From NCBI RefSeq assembly GCF_014127285.1, contig NZ_CP059901.1, forward strand, positions 1,798,001 to 1,862,000: a stretch of 64,000 bases of DNA, in the 5' to 3' direction. The notes under the pieces were generated by a model, which did not search any database, was not told where the DNA came from, and saw only the letters and a program-made list of their open reading frames with translations. A program made the translations under genes and the position numbers. Positions within the stretch are counted from its first letter, which is position 1; the number at the start of each line of letters is the position of its first letter. Below, one piece after another: positions 53,005 through 63,311 of this stretch. The DNA is from Mumia sp. ZJ1417. GTDB lineage: Bacteria; Actinomycetota; Actinomycetes; Propionibacteriales; Nocardioidaceae.

Positions 53005-53109
53005 ATGCTGCGCGTGAGCCCTGAGAGCACCAAGCTGGTCGCCGTCGTCGTCGTTGTCGCCCTCGTCCTCGCAGGCGGCGCGACCGTCTTCGCGATGCTG
53101 CTCGGATAG
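53005..53109 (+). CDS. Possible 34-aa single-helix membrane protein
   Basis: The frame MLRVSPESTKLVAVVVVVAL, then VLAGGATVFAMLLG ends at 53109. One membrane helix and almost no soluble part. A GTG at 53014 is an alternative start. It lies between apt and relA, is too short for reliable coding statistics and has no recognised family, but the uninterrupted helix and the short closed frame make it worth listing. Confidence 0.4.
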   Translation: MLRVSPESTKLVAVVVVVALVLAGGATVFAMLLG

Positions 53110-53190
53110 TCCACCGCTCCTGCGGGACCGCCGCACGGTCCTGGCCGTTGCCCCCTAGGATGGCGGCCTACGATGGAGGCGGAGGTGCCT

Positions 53191-55491
53191 GTGGCCGATC
53201 GAGCGCGGACCGAGTCAGAGCCTCGCAAGGAGTCCGTCCCGACTCCGGCGAGGGTGCGATCCCGCCTGGCCAGGCTCGGCAGCGGCCGCTCGTCGGCGGA
53301 CAACCCTGTCGTTCTCGACCCGCTTCTGCGCATCGTCCGCACCAACCATCCCAAGGCCGACGCGACGGTCATCGTCCGCGCTTACAAGATCGCGGCCAAG
53401 ATGCACCGCGGCCAGAAGCGCAAGAGCGGCGACCCCTACATCACGCATCCGCTGGCGGTCTCGACGATCCTGGCCGAGCTCGGCATGACGCCGCCGACGA
53501 TCGTGGCGGCGCTGCTGCACGACACCGTCGAGGACACCCCCTACACGCTCGACCAGCTCACCAAGGACTTCGGCGCGGAGGTCGCGCGTCTGGTCGACGG
53601 GGTGACCAAGCTCGACAAGGTCCGGTACGGCGAGAACGCCGAGGCTGAGACGATCCGCAAGATGATCGTGGCGATGAGCCGCGACATCCGGGTTCTCATC
53701 ATCAAGCTCGCCGACCGCCTCCATAACATGCGGACGCTGCGCTATCTCCGCCAGGACAAGCAGGAGCGCAAGGCTCGCGAGACGATCGAGATCTACGCGC
53801 CGCTGGCCCACAGGCTCGGCATGAACACCATCAAGTGGGAGCTCGAGGACCTCTCGTTCGCGACGCTCCACCCCAAGGTGTACGACGAGATCGTGCGACT
53901 GGTCGCCGATCGGGCGCCGTCTCGCGAGGACTTCATGTCCCAGGTGATCACCCAGGTGACCGAGGACCTCAAGAACGCCAAGATCAAGGCGAAAGTCACC
54001 GGCCGCCCGAAGCACTACTACTCGATCTACCAGAAGATGATCGTGCGAGGCCGCGACTTCGCCGACATCTACGACCTGGTCGGCATCCGCGTGCTCGTCG
54101 AGTCGGTCGCGGAGTGCTACGGCGTCCTCGGTGTGGTCCACGCCCGCTGGAACCCTGTGCCCGGGCGGTTCAAGGACTACATCGCGATCCCGAAGTTCAA
54201 CATGTACCAGTCGCTGCACACGACGGTCGTGGGCCCGCAGGGCAAGGCGGTCGAGCTCCAGATCCGGACGCAGCAGATGCACCGCCGCGCCGAGTACGGT
54301 GTCGCCGCCCACTGGAAGTACAAGGAGGACGGCGGCAAGGGTGCTGCCGACTCCGGTGGTTCGGGCACGGACGACCTCTCCTGGATCCGGCAGCTGCTGG
54401 AGTGGCAGCAGGAGAACGAGGAGTCCCAGGACTTCCTCGAGAGCCTCCGCTTCGACCTGTCCGACCAGGTGTACGTCTACACGCCGCGCGGCGACGTCAT
54501 CGGGCTGCCGGCGGGGTCGACGCCGATCGACTTCGCGTACGCGGTCCACACCGAGGTCGGGCACACCACGATCGGCGCACGCGTCAACGGCCGTCTCGTG
54601 TCGTTGGAGTCCAAGCTCGAGAACGGCGACGCGGTCGAGGTCTTCACCTCGAAGGCTCCCGGCGCGGGGCCGAGCCGCGACTGGCTCGAGTTCGTCAAGA
54701 GTCCACGCGCCCGCAACAAGATCAAGCAGTGGTTCACCAAGGAGCGCCGGGACGAGGCGATCGAGCGGGGCAAGGACGCGCTGACCCGCCAGATGCGCAA
54801 GGAGGGCCTGCCGCTGCAGCGACTCCTCAAGCACGAGACGCTCGCGACGGTGGCGAAGGACCTGCACCTTGCTGACGTGTCGTCCCTGTACGCGGCGGTG
54901 GGCGAGGGGCGGGTCGGCCCTCAGAACGTCGTGGAGCGGGTGCTCGCGCTGCTCGGCGGCGAGGAGGGGGCGAGCGAGGACCTCGCCGAGGCCGTCATCG
55001 TCCCCGACGAGTCGTCGCGGCGTCGCCGGGTACGCCGCGGTGATGCCGGCGTCATCGTGAAGGGCATGGACGGCTCGGTGGCCATCAAGCTGGCGCGCTG
55101 CTGCACGCCGGTGCCGGGCGACGAGATCATCGGCTTCGTCACGCGCGCACAGGGAGTCTCGGTGCACCGGCGTACCTGCACGAACGCCTCGAGCCTGCTC
55201 AAGGAGGAGGAGCGCCTCGTCGACGTCGAGTGGGCTCCGAGCGCGTCGAGCATGTTCCTCGTCGCGATCCAGGTCGAGGCGCTCGATCGGGCGCGGCTGC
55301 TGTCGGACCTCACCCGTGTGCTGTCCGACCAGCACGTCAACATCTTGTCGGCGTCGCTGTCGACGGGGCGCGACCGCGTCGCGAAGTCGACCTTCACGTT
55401 CGAGATGGGCGACCCCGCGCACCTCGGTCACGTGCTGAAGGCCGTCCGTACGGTCGAAGGCGTCTTCGACGTCTACCGCGTCAACCAGTAG
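53191..55491 (+). CDS. relA: Bifunctional (p)ppGpp synthetase/hydrolase
   Basis: 766 residues from GTG 53191 (GGAGG upstream; ATG 53173 would add six). The HD hydrolase site is [12 protein letters not shown]...[10 protein letters not shown] near residues 90-118. The synthetase domain has [38 protein letters not shown] and [24 protein letters not shown]. It continues with a TGS domain ([24 protein letters not shown]), a zinc-finger-like [16 protein letters not shown] and a C-terminal ACT domain. RFKD in the synthetase loop is the form found in bifunctional Rel enzymes. It sets the stringent-response alarmone level. Confidence 0.97.
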   Translation: MADRARTESEPRKESVPTPARVRSRLARLGSGRSSADNPVVLDPLLRIVRTNHPKADATVIVRAYKIAAKMHRGQKRKSGDPYITHPLAVSTILAELGMTPPTIVAALLHDTVEDTPYTLDQLTKDFGAEVARLVDGVTKLDKVRYGENAEAETIRKMIVAMSRDIRVLIIKLADRLHNMRTLRYLRQDKQERKARETIEIYAPLAHRLGMNTIKWELEDLSFATLHPKVYDEIVRLVADRAPSREDFMSQVITQVTEDLKNAKIKAKVTGRPKHYYSIYQKMIVRGRDFADIYDLVGIRVLVESVAECYGVLGVVHARWNPVPGRFKDYIAIPKFNMYQSLHTTVVGPQGKAVELQIRTQQMHRRAEYGVAAHWKYKEDGGKGAADSGGSGTDDLSWIRQLLEWQQENEESQDFLESLRFDLSDQVYVYTPRGDVIGLPAGSTPIDFAYAVHTEVGHTTIGARVNGRLVSLESKLENGDAVEVFTSKAPGAGPSRDWLEFVKSPRARNKIKQWFTKERRDEAIERGKDALTRQMRKEGLPLQRLLKHETLATVAKDLHLADVSSLYAAVGEGRVGPQNVVERVLALLGGEEGASEDLAEAVIVPDESSRRRRVRRGDAGVIVKGMDGSVAIKLARCCTPVPGDEIIGFVTRAQGVSVHRRTCTNASSLLKEEERLVDVEWAPSASSMFLVAIQVEALDRARLLSDLTRVLSDQHVNILSASLSTGRDRVAKSTFTFEMGDPAHLGHVLKAVRTVEGVFDVYRVNQ

Positions 55492-55496
55492 CGCCA

Positions 55497-55529
55497 AGCC
55501 TTTCGGCGCTACTCGACCACCGAAAGGCT
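55497..55529. terminator. Bidirectional hairpin between relA and the DUF349 gene
   Basis: agcctttcgg (55497-55506) and ccgaaaggct (55520-55529) pair perfectly; flanking gcc and ggc extend the stem past one mismatch. It sits between the two convergent stops at 55491 and 55545 and could end both transcripts. Confidence 0.75.
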
Positions 55530-55544
55530 CGGCGCGGCCTTGCG

Positions 55545-56789
55545 TCAGGTCAGGTCTTCGGCGGACTTCCGGGCTTGGTCGAGCCAGGCCTGGCGGGCCT
55601 CCAGCGACTCCTGCAGCTCCTTGAGCTTGCGGTCGTTGCCGGCCGCCTTCGCGGCGTCCACCTGGGCCTCGAGGTCGGCGACCGCCTTCTCGAGCTTGCT
55701 GACGGTGTCGTCGACGCGGGCCTTGGTCTCGGGGTTGGAGCGTCGCCACTCGTCGTCGACGGCGTTGGAGATGGCCTTCTCGACGGCACGAAGCCGACCC
55801 TCGAGCTCCTTGATCTGCGCCCGCGGAACCTTGCCGGCCGCCTCCCACCGCTCGGTGATGCCGCGCCACGCGGTCCGGGCGGCGTCGAGATCGGTGATGG
55901 GGAGGAGCGCCTCGGCCTCGACGAGGATCTGCTGCTTCACCTCGGCGTTGGAGGCGTACTCGGCGTCGAGCGCCGCATTGGCGGCGTCCCTTCCCCCGAA
56001 GAACGTGTCCTGGGCGCCGCGGAACTTCTTCCACAGGCGGTCGTCGATGCCGCGCGGCGCAGGACCGGCGGCCTTCCACTGCGCCATCAGGTCGCGGAAC
56101 TTGCCGGCGGTCGGCCCCCACTCGGTCGACTCGGCGAGCGCCTCAGCCTCGACGACCAGCTTCTCCTTGATCTTCTGGGCCTGACCGCGCTTCTCGTTCT
56201 GCTCGGCGAAGTGCGCCTTGCGGCGGCGCGTGTACGCCGTACGGGCCGTGGAGAACCGGTGCCACAGCTCGTCGTCGACCGCCTTGTCGAGGCGGGGGAG
56301 CGACTTCCACTGCTCGAGCATCTCGCGCAGCCGGTCGGCGCCGTGACGCCAGTCGTCGGAGGTGGCGATCTGCTCAGCGGTCCGTGCGATCTCCTCCTTC
56401 TGGACGGCCGCCTCGGCAGCGCGCTCGGCACGCTGGGCCTTGCGGCGCTCGCGCTGGGCCTCGATCACCGGGGCAAGGGCGTCGAGCCGGTCGCTCAGCG
56501 CCTCTAGGTCCCCGACGGCCGCCGCGTTGTCGACGGCTTCGCGCACCTGCGCGACGGCGCGCCGGGCGTCGTCGGGGGAGAGGCTGTCGGAGGCGATGCG
56601 CTTCTCGAGGAGCTCGACCTCGACGGCCAGCCCCTCGTACCGGCGGGTGAAGAGCGCCATGGCCTCGGCTGGATCACCGTCAGGCCATTGGCCGACGACC
56701 CGCTCGCCTTCGCGCGTGCGGACATAGACCGTCCCCTGGTCGTCGATGCGGCCCCAGGCCTCAGCAGGGTTCGAGGGAATCTCGCTCAC
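55545..56789 (-). CDS. DUF349-domain protein
   Basis: 414 residues, almost entirely helical and highly charged. The N-terminal piece (GRIDDQGTVYVRTREGERVVGQWPDG) is a small beta unit. Then come DUF349 repeats recognised by the W-K/R...R..D..LW..F..A sequence: QWKSLPRLDKAVDDELWHRFSTAR, QWKAAGPAPRGIDDRLWKKFRGAQ and RWEAAGKVPRAQIKELEGRL. A coiled coil ends it. The start is GTG 56789 after GGTGGAG. DUF349 proteins have been linked to DNA-damage, ribosome or stress phenotypes, but no activity is established. It is divergent to the MBL-hisS-aspS operon. Confidence 0.88.
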   Translation of the reverse strand: MSEIPSNPAEAWGRIDDQGTVYVRTREGERVVGQWPDGDPAEAMALFTRRYEGLAVEVELLEKRIASDSLSPDDARRAVAQVREAVDNAAAVGDLEALSDRLDALAPVIEAQRERRKAQRAERAAEAAVQKEEIARTAEQIATSDDWRHGADRLREMLEQWKSLPRLDKAVDDELWHRFSTARTAYTRRRKAHFAEQNEKRGQAQKIKEKLVVEAEALAESTEWGPTAGKFRDLMAQWKAAGPAPRGIDDRLWKKFRGAQDTFFGGRDAANAALDAEYASNAEVKQQILVEAEALLPITDLDAARTAWRGITERWEAAGKVPRAQIKELEGRLRAVEKAISNAVDDEWRRSNPETKARVDDTVSKLEKAVADLEAQVDAAKAAGNDRKLKELQESLEARQAWLDQARKSAEDLT

Positions 56790-56944
56790 GTCTCCACCTT
56801 GTCGCTTGTGTCGGGCACAGTCTAGGAGCACATCGGGCCGAAGGCGTCGAAGTCCGGACGATGGTCGCCTATGCGCCCGTGCGTCCTGGTCGTCGACCCC
56901 CAGCGATTCGCAGGCGCTGCGGCCGCTCGCGTACGCTGTCCCGT

Positions 56945-57655
56945 GTGCTGATCGCCGCTTTTCCCGCTGGCCCGCTGGCGGCCAACTGCTACTTCGTGGG
57001 GCGCGGACCCGGTGCCGAGTGCGTGATCGTCGATCCCGGCATGGACTCGCTCACGGGCATCCGCAACGTCGTCACCGAGCAGAACCTCACCCCAGTCGCC
57101 GTCTTCGTGACCCATGGCCACTTCGACCACATGTGGCAGGCGGCCGACGTCGCCGCGGAGTACGACGTGCCGGTGTGGATCCATCCCGCCGACCGTCACC
57201 TCCTCGCCGACCCGATGGCGGCGATCTCGAACGAGTCGGCGTCGATGCTGCGCGCCCAGTTCGGGCTGGAGGACGTCCCCGAGTTCCACGAGCCCGCCGA
57301 CGTCCGTGACGCCACCGACGGCACAGTGATCGAGGCCGCGGGCCTGCGGTTCACGGTCGACCACGTGCCGGGTCACACGCCGGGCACTGTCGTCTACCGC
57401 GTCGACTACACGGGCGACGAGCCTGTCTCCCAGGTCGCGTTCACCGGCGACTTCCTGTTCGCCGGCTCGATCGGCCGTACGGATCTCGTCGGTGGAGACA
57501 TGGACGAGATGGCCGCGAGCCTGCGGTCGTTCATGGGGCTCCCGGACGACGTCACCGTGCTCCCCGGACACGGCGGCCAGTCGTCGGTCGGGCGCGAGCG
57601 CGCGACCAACCCCTTCGTCGCGCAGTACGCGCCCAGCGGTGGAGAGGAAGCCTGA
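56945..57655 (+). CDS. Metallo-beta-lactamase-fold hydrolase (glyoxalase II-like)
   Basis: 236 residues. The metal site THGHFDHMW (H-x-H-x-D-H) is near residue 57, with HVPGHTPGTVVY near 140, FTGDFLFAGSIGRTDL near 165 and LPGHGG near 205: all ligands of a binuclear MBL enzyme. Start GTG 56945. It precedes hisS with only one base between stop and start, the usual actinobacterial arrangement. Likely a thioester hydrolase; substrate unknown. Confidence 0.9.
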   Translation: MLIAAFPAGPLAANCYFVGRGPGAECVIVDPGMDSLTGIRNVVTEQNLTPVAVFVTHGHFDHMWQAADVAAEYDVPVWIHPADRHLLADPMAAISNESASMLRAQFGLEDVPEFHEPADVRDATDGTVIEAAGLRFTVDHVPGHTPGTVVYRVDYTGDEPVSQVAFTGDFLFAGSIGRTDLVGGDMDEMAASLRSFMGLPDDVTVLPGHGGQSSVGRERATNPFVAQYAPSGGEEA

Positions 57656-57656
57656 C

Positions 57657-59012
57657 GTGGCACGTCCGACACCACTGTCCGGGTTCCCGGAGTTCCTCCC
57701 CGCCGACCGCTTCGCCGAGCAGCACGTGCTCGACCACCTGCGGCGCACCTTCGAGCTGCACGGGTTCGCGTCGGTCGAGACCCGCGCGGTCGAGACGATG
57801 GACCAGCTCCTGCGCAAGGGCGAGATCGACAAGGAGGTCTACGTCCTGCGACGCCTCCAGGCGGCCGACTCCGAGGGCGACGCCGGGATCGGCCTCCACT
57901 ACGACCTGACCGTGCCGTTCGCGCGGTACGTCCTCGAGAACGCCGGCAAGCTCGAGTTCCCGTTCCGGCGCTATCAGATCCAGAAGGTGTGGCGGGGCGA
58001 GCGTCCGCAGGAGGGCCGCTTCCGCGAGTTCGTGCAGGCCGACATCGATGTGGTCGCCAAGGACGAGCTGCCGTTCCACTTCGACGTCGAGATCGCGACG
58101 GTGATGGCCGAGGCGCTCTCGGGTCTGCCGGTGCCGCCGCTGCGCATCCAGGTCAACAACCGCAAGCTTCTCGAAGGCTTCTACCGTGGCCTCGGCGTCG
58201 AAGACACCGCTGCCGTCATGCGGGTCATGGACAAGCTCGACAAGCTGCCCGAGGACACGATCCGCGAGCTGCTCGCCAAGGAGGGGCTCGACCCCGCGCA
58301 GTCGTCGAAGTGCCTCGCGCTCGCCGCCATCCGTAGCCGCGACTCGTCCTTCGCCGGCCAGGTCCGGGCGCTCGGCGTGAGCGACCCCCTGCTCGACGAG
58401 GGCATCGACGAGCTGACCCAGCTCGTGGACGCGCTCGCCCAGGTGAGGCTGGAGGGCGTCTCGGTGACCGCCGACCTGCGGATCGCGCGCGGGCTCGACT
58501 ACTACACGGGCACCGTCTTCGAGACCGAGCTGGAGGGCTTCGAGCACCTCGGCTCGATCTGCTCCGGCGGTCGGTACGAGAAGCTCGCCGACGACGGCCG
58601 CAACGTCTACCCGGGCGTCGGCATCTCGCTCGGAGTGACCCGACTGCTGGTCCCGCTGGTCTCGCGCGGCCACCTCACCACCTCACGCGCCGTCCCGTCG
58701 GCCGTCCTCGTGGCTCTTGTCGACGAGGAGTCGCGTCCGGCGAGCAACGCGATCGCCGGACGACTGCGCGCCCGGGGCATCCCCACCGAGGTCGCTGCCT
58801 CGCCGCAGAAGTTCGGCAAGCAGATCCGGTACGCCGAGCGCCGCGGCATCCCGTACGTCTGGTTCCCCGCGGCCGGCGACGGAGCCGACCAGGTGAAGGA
58901 CATCCGCAGCGGCGACCAGGCCGATGCCGACGGCGACACCTGGACCCCGCCCGCGGACGATCTCCGCCCTGCCGTCATCACCCCACTCGACACCCGAGGA
59001 GCAACATCGTGA
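57657..59012 (+). CDS. hisS: Histidyl-tRNA synthetase
   Basis: 451 residues of a class II synthetase. Motif 2 is the region [21 protein letters not shown] followed by VQADIDVV near residue 115-140, the histidine-specific [10 protein letters not shown] is near 280, and motif 3 is [13 protein letters not shown]. The ATP/His pocket [13 protein letters not shown] is near 80. The motif 2 context ([22 protein letters not shown]) is the longer-form HisRS type. The C-terminal anticodon domain has [14 protein letters not shown] and [14 protein letters not shown] start; its stop overlaps aspS (GTGA). Confidence 0.93.
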   Translation: MARPTPLSGFPEFLPADRFAEQHVLDHLRRTFELHGFASVETRAVETMDQLLRKGEIDKEVYVLRRLQAADSEGDAGIGLHYDLTVPFARYVLENAGKLEFPFRRYQIQKVWRGERPQEGRFREFVQADIDVVAKDELPFHFDVEIATVMAEALSGLPVPPLRIQVNNRKLLEGFYRGLGVEDTAAVMRVMDKLDKLPEDTIRELLAKEGLDPAQSSKCLALAAIRSRDSSFAGQVRALGVSDPLLDEGIDELTQLVDALAQVRLEGVSVTADLRIARGLDYYTGTVFETELEGFEHLGSICSGGRYEKLADDGRNVYPGVGISLGVTRLLVPLVSRGHLTTSRAVPSAVLVALVDEESRPASNAIAGRLRARGIPTEVAASPQKFGKQIRYAERRGIPYVWFPAAGDGADQVKDIRSGDQADADGDTWTPPADDLRPAVITPLDTRGATS

Positions 59013-60787
59013 TCCGCACCCACGACGCAGGGAGCCTGCGCGCCACCGACGCCGGGACCCGCGTCACGCTGGCCGGCTGGGTGGCGCGACGCCGCGACCA
59101 CGGGGGAGTGGCCTTCATCGACCTGCGCGACGCGTCCGGCGTCGCCCAGGTCGTGATCCGCGACGAAGAGGTTGCGCGCCCGCTGCGCAGCGAGTTCTGC
59201 CTCAAGGTCGTCGGCACCGTCGAGCTGCGTCCCGAGGGCAACGACAACCCCAACCTTCCGACCGGTGAGATCGAGGTGATCGCCGACACCGTGGAGGTCC
59301 TCAGCGAGTCGGCGCCGCTGCCGTTCCCGGTCGAGGAGTTCCACGCGAGCCCGGTGGGCGAGGAGGTCCGCCTCAAGTACCGCTACCTCGACCTGCGCCG
59401 GGCCGAGATGGCCAAGAACCTGCGGACTCGCGCCGCCGTCACCCGGATCATCCGCGAGGTGATGGCCGAGCACGACTTCCTGGAGTTCGAGACCCCGAAC
59501 CTCACGGCGTCGACGCCTGAGGGCGCGCGCGACTTCCTCGTACCGGCCCGGACGCGTCCCGGCACCTGGTACGCGCTGCCGCAGTCGCCGCAGCTGTTCA
59601 AGCAGCTGCTCATGGTCGCGGGGATGGAGCGCTACTACCAGATCGCGCGATGCTTCCGCGACGAGGACAGCCGGGCCGACCGTCAGCCCGAGTTCACCCA
59701 GCTCGACATCGAGATGAGCTTCCTCGAGGAGGAGGACGTCTACGCTCTCACCGAAGAGATCCTCGCGCGCATCTGGCGCGAGATCCTCGGGTACGAGATC
59801 ACGCTGCCGATCCCGCGGATGTCGTTCGCCGAGGCCGTCGCGCGCTTCGGCATCGACCGTCCCGACATGCGGTTCGGCTGCGAGCTTGTGGACTTCACCG
59901 ACTACTTCACGGACACGCCCTTCCGCGTGTTCGCGCCGAAGGGTCGCCACTGGCACGTGGGCGCGGTCGTGATGCCCGGCGGCGCCGACCAGCCGCGCCG
60001 CACGCTCGACGCGTGGCAGGAGTTCGCGAAGGCACGCGGCGCGAAGGGGCTGGCGTACGTGCTCGTGAACGAGGACGGAACCCTCGGCGGGCCGGTCGCC
60101 AAGAACCTGTCCGAGTCCGAGCGCGAGGGCCTCGTGGCGCACGCGGGCGCGAAGCCCGGTGACTGCATTTTCTTTGCGGCCGACCAGTACAACACCGCCA
60201 AGGCGCTGCTCGCGGCGGTCCGCGTGGAGATCGGCGAGCGCTGCGGCCTGATCGACCACGACCGGTGGGAGTTCTTGTGGGTCAACGACGCGCCGATGTT
60301 CGAGTACGTCGGTGACGACTCGCACGAGGCCTGGACGTCGATCCACCACCCGTTCACGGCTCCCGCGCCCGAGTACGCCGACACGTTCGACAAGGACCCG
60401 GGCACCGCGCTGAGCCAGGCGTACGACATCACGCTCAACGGCAACGAGCTCGGTGGCGGCTCGATCCGTATCCACCGCTCGGAGATGCAAGAGCGGGTCT
60501 TCGAGGTGCTCGGGCTGACCCCGGAGCAGGCGCAGGGGCAGTTCGGCTTCCTGCTCGAGGCGTTCCAGTTCGGTCCGCCCCCGCATGGCGGCATCGCCCT
60601 CGGTATCGACCGTGTGGTGGCGTTGCTGACCGGCGCCGACACGATCCGCGACGTCATCGCCTTCCCGAAGACGGCCTCGGGCGCTGACCCGCTGACCGGT
60701 GCGCCTGCGCCGATCACGGCAGCGCAGCGCAAGGAGGCGGGCGTCGACGCGCCGCCGCCGGAGCCGAAGTCCTCGCCGGCCGAGTAG
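59009..60787 (+). CDS. aspS: Aspartyl-tRNA synthetase
   Basis: 592 residues in the bacterial arrangement. An N-terminal OB-fold anticodon domain ([22 protein letters not shown]) comes first. Motif 1 is [23 protein letters not shown], the flipping loop and motif 2 are [30 protein letters not shown], the GAD insertion runs about residues 290-430, and motif 3 is [17 protein letters not shown] proline/alanine tail follows. GTG start at 59009. Whether it is discriminating or also charges tRNA-Asn cannot be told without checking for asnS elsewhere. Confidence 0.96.
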   Translation: MIRTHDAGSLRATDAGTRVTLAGWVARRRDHGGVAFIDLRDASGVAQVVIRDEEVARPLRSEFCLKVVGTVELRPEGNDNPNLPTGEIEVIADTVEVLSESAPLPFPVEEFHASPVGEEVRLKYRYLDLRRAEMAKNLRTRAAVTRIIREVMAEHDFLEFETPNLTASTPEGARDFLVPARTRPGTWYALPQSPQLFKQLLMVAGMERYYQIARCFRDEDSRADRQPEFTQLDIEMSFLEEEDVYALTEEILARIWREILGYEITLPIPRMSFAEAVARFGIDRPDMRFGCELVDFTDYFTDTPFRVFAPKGRHWHVGAVVMPGGADQPRRTLDAWQEFAKARGAKGLAYVLVNEDGTLGGPVAKNLSESEREGLVAHAGAKPGDCIFFAADQYNTAKALLAAVRVEIGERCGLIDHDRWEFLWVNDAPMFEYVGDDSHEAWTSIHHPFTAPAPEYADTFDKDPGTALSQAYDITLNGNELGGGSIRIHRSEMQERVFEVLGLTPEQAQGQFGFLLEAFQFGPPPHGGIALGIDRVVALLTGADTIRDVIAFPKTASGADPLTGAPAPITAAQRKEAGVDAPPPEPKSSPAE

Positions 60788-60808
60788 GCGGTGGCGCGGC
60801 GGGCTCGC

Positions 60809-61435
60809 TCAACTGGCAGTGGAGGTTGACGCGGGGATGGGGTGCAGCGTCGCGGCGATGGCGTCGAACAGGAGCACCAGCTCGTCGCGCAGCGGCATCG
60901 TCGTCGTCGCGAAGGTGAGCAGGCCGAAGTGGGTGGCGTCCAGGCGCACGACGAAGTCGACGCTGAGGGTGTTGACCGGTTGCGGCTGGTCGGGGAACAG
61001 ATCGGTCGCGACCTCCTCGCGCACCCGGCGCAGCGCGCCGTGCTCGCCGACGTCGACGAACCCGACGTCGACCGCGGCGTCGCCCTCCCGAAAGTCCATC
61101 AGCAGCGTGTTGGCGAGCGAGTCGGTGTCCTCGACGACGAACTCGGTGGCGACCAGGCTGGCGCTGACCAGGGCACCGGCGATGGGCTCGAACAGCGAGT
61201 GCAGGTAGCGGGCTCCCTGGCGGTGAGCCTGGTCGCACTGCCCGCGCAACGTCCGCTCGATCTCGATGCGCGTGGTGATGAGCTCGTCGCGGGGCTTGCC
61301 TTCGAGTGCGGCGTCGACCAGCCCCGTGATCGCCCGCGGCGCCTGCTCGGGGTCGGTCGGCAGCGAGATCCAGCCCGCTGGCAGGATCACCCGCCAGCCC
61401 GGTGCCACCTCGACGGTGCGTTCGCGTGTGTTCAC
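60809..61435 (-). CDS. Hypothetical protein, 208 aa, end of coupled cluster
   Basis: GTG start at 61435 overlapping the previous stop (GTGA). Soluble: TVEVAPGWRVILPAGWISLPTD, IEIERTLRGQCDQAHRQGARYLHSLFEP, LSVDFVVRLDATHFGLLTFATTTMPLRDELVLLFDAI. The start (…APGWRVILPAGWISLP) looks like a beta strand followed by helices, and the final part like a beta sheet with the T-x-P-LRDEL-x-LFDAI ending seen in proteins that score similarity to PsbP/DUF1795-like domains. No signal peptide. Function unknown. Confidence 0.6.
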   Translation of the reverse strand: MNTRERTVEVAPGWRVILPAGWISLPTDPEQAPRAITGLVDAALEGKPRDELITTRIEIERTLRGQCDQAHRQGARYLHSLFEPIAGALVSASLVATEFVVEDTDSLANTLLMDFREGDAAVDVGFVDVGEHGALRRVREEVATDLFPDQPQPVNTLSVDFVVRLDATHFGLLTFATTTMPLRDELVLLFDAIAATLHPIPASTSTAS

Positions 61436-61995
61436 AGTCCCTCGATCCCCGCGGCGAGCTCCTCGAACGAGGGCTGCACCCGGTAGGAGGTGAGCAGGTC
61501 GGACTGGTAGGCCGCCAGTTGGTAGCAGATCCCCTGGTCCGGCCGCGACCACAGCACCATCAGGTGCTCGTGCACCTCGTCGCCCACGAACGGCCGGAAC
61601 ACGACGTTCACCGCGGTACCGGACTTGGTCTCCATCTCGGTGATCTCGGGTCCGGAGAACACCGGTTCGTCGCCGACGATCTGGGCCACGAGGTGCGCGG
61701 CGTCCAGGGCGGGGCTCGCGGGGAACGCCCGCAGGACCGCGTATGCCGACAGCCGCGACAGATCGTCGGGCTCGGTGGTCATCACCCAGCCGGCCAGGTT
61801 GAGCACCTGGCTCGCGTCCGCGTCGGCGTTGGCGCGCAGCAGGCTGGCCCGAACGCCGAGCATGAACGCGATCGAGTCGACGACCTCGCGGGCGTCGCCG
61901 AAGCGTTCGCGCCACCGAACGTCCAGGCTGTCGGCGTCGGCGTCGAGCGGGATCGGAACCCAGTCGACGTGTCCCGTGGCCTCGATGTCACTCAA
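61432..61995 (-). CDS. Hypothetical protein, 187 aa, TTG start
   Basis: The TTG at 61995 is the start: it overlaps the previous stop (TTGA) and AGGAG lies eight bases upstream. Soluble: HVDWVPIPLDADADSLDVRWRER, FMLGVRASLLRANADADASQVLNLAGWVMT, RPFVGDEVHEHLMVLWSRPDQGICYQLAAYQSD. It resembles the following gene in layout (helical N-part, beta C-part) without clear sequence identity. No family is recognised. Confidence 0.6.
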   Translation of the reverse strand: MSDIEATGHVDWVPIPLDADADSLDVRWRERFGDAREVVDSIAFMLGVRASLLRANADADASQVLNLAGWVMTTEPDDLSRLSAYAVLRAFPASPALDAAHLVAQIVGDEPVFSGPEITEMETKSGTAVNVVFRPFVGDEVHEHLMVLWSRPDQGICYQLAAYQSDLLTSYRVQPSFEELAAGIEGL

Positions 61996-63311
61996 CGTGC
62001 ACGCTCCTGCTCGTACTGTCCATGATCGCGTCCGACGCTGCGGCGCCACCTTTGCTGGCTGACCGCGCCCCACAGCACCGCCAGGACACAGGCGACGCCC
62101 GCGGCGACGAGGAGCCAGCCGAAGGCGTCGACCTTCGCCCCTGGACCGAGCGGTGCGACCAACCCGAGGACTGCGGCCAGACCACAGACGATCGGGACGC
62201 TGAGGCCCAGTGCTCCGGACTCTCGTTCGGTCAGCTCCCACCCTGCCCGGCCATCGATCGGCCGCAATGGAGTCGTCGCACCGGTGCCGACCTCGGCGTC
62301 AAGCCTCCCAGCCGTGACCTCGATGCCGGCCGTCTCGCAGCAGGCGCGCAACCGGTCCGCATCGGCGGTGGCGGGCACCAGCTCAGCGGTGTCGAATCCT
62401 GCCAACAGCGCGCCCTCGGCATCTCGCAGGTGCACCTGTGCGGCTCCGAGCTCGACCAGCGCCACCCCGCCCGTGGCCGGTCCACGAAGCCAGATCTCCT
62501 GAGCCTCGTACGGGCGGACGATCACGACGTCGTCATGCCCGAACTGCACCTGCGTCCCGGCAACGCCGCCAGGCACGTCGTACACCGACCGTCCGGCTGC
62601 CTCGAGCGGGGTGCGGGTGAGACGTCGGAATGCCAGGCGGCTTCGTACGAGGCCGGCGGTGGCGGCGACCGCGAGCAGGCAGGCCACGGCGTGCGGCCAC
62701 GCGGGCCAGTCCACGCCGGCCTGCAAGGCGACCAGGACGATGACGACGGACACCACGGCCATCGTCCAGACGAGCCGGGCGAGCCTCAGCTGCCGACGTT
62801 GCGGCCGCAGCAGGACCCGGCTCTCCGCGGCCCGCTGCGTCCGGTCGAGCGGGGGGCCCTCCTGCAGAGTCAGCCCCAGCGCGCGGACCAGTGCCGCCGC
62901 ACCGGAGGCCCGCAGAGCGTCGCTCGCAGGGGCTCCCGGCGGCACGACGTCGAGGAGCGGCACGGTGATCACCGGTCCGTCCGGGCCGGACAGGACCAGC
63001 GCGCCGCTGGGGGCGAGAGCCTCCTGACGGTCCCGCTCGGCCTCGATCCGGCGCACCACCCCAGACGCGGGCACCTGTCGGAGCAGGCTCTCGTCGGCAG
63101 GGTCGGCGGGCCACCGCCGTAGCGACCGCAGCTCGCTGTGGGTGCGCGGATGTGCGCGGGTGAGTGAGGCGGCCGTCCCCAGGAGCCGTGGCTCGGCGTC
63201 CGAGTCGTGGAGCCACAGCTCACCGCCGTCGGCGACGAGGCGGACGTGGCGCGCAGCGGGGATCGACAAGCCCCGTCCCGTCGCCCAGCTCACCTGGTGG
63301 GTCTCAGTCAT
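61992..63311 (-). CDS. Membrane-anchored hypothetical protein, 439 aa
   Basis: The N-terminal soluble half (GELWLHDSDAEPRLLGTAASL, SSG-type P-x-x-VP loops) precedes two membrane helices (MAVVSVVIVLVALQAGVDW and WPHAVACLLAVAATAGLV, about 185-230). A soluble beta-rich part follows (QVQFGHDDVVIVRPYEAQEIWL, GGVALVELGAAQVHL), then two more helices near 380-420. The ATG overlaps the upstream stop (ATGA). The repeated 'sensor strand + helix pair' layout suggests a membrane scaffold rather than an enzyme. No family is recognised. Confidence 0.65.
   Translation of the reverse strand: MTETHQVSWATGRGLSIPAARHVRLVADGGELWLHDSDAEPRLLGTAASLTRAHPRTHSELRSLRRWPADPADESLLRQVPASGVVRRIEAERDRQEALAPSGALVLSGPDGPVITVPLLDVVPPGAPASDALRASGAAALVRALGLTLQEGPPLDRTQRAAESRVLLRPQRRQLRLARLVWTMAVVSVVIVLVALQAGVDWPAWPHAVACLLAVAATAGLVRSRLAFRRLTRTPLEAAGRSVYDVPGGVAGTQVQFGHDDVVIVRPYEAQEIWLRGPATGGVALVELGAAQVHLRDAEGALLAGFDTAELVPATADADRLRACCETAGIEVTAGRLDAEVGTGATTPLRPIDGRAGWELTERESGALGLSVPIVCGLAAVLGLVAPLGPGAKVDAFGWLLVAAGVACVLAVLWGAVSQQRWRRSVGRDHGQYEQERAR

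Noticed and set aside
53215-56121. 968-residue leftward open frame across relA
   Set aside because: It is antisense to relA, whose domains are unmistakable; the frame stays open only because of high GC and is rich in Arg/Asp without any motif.
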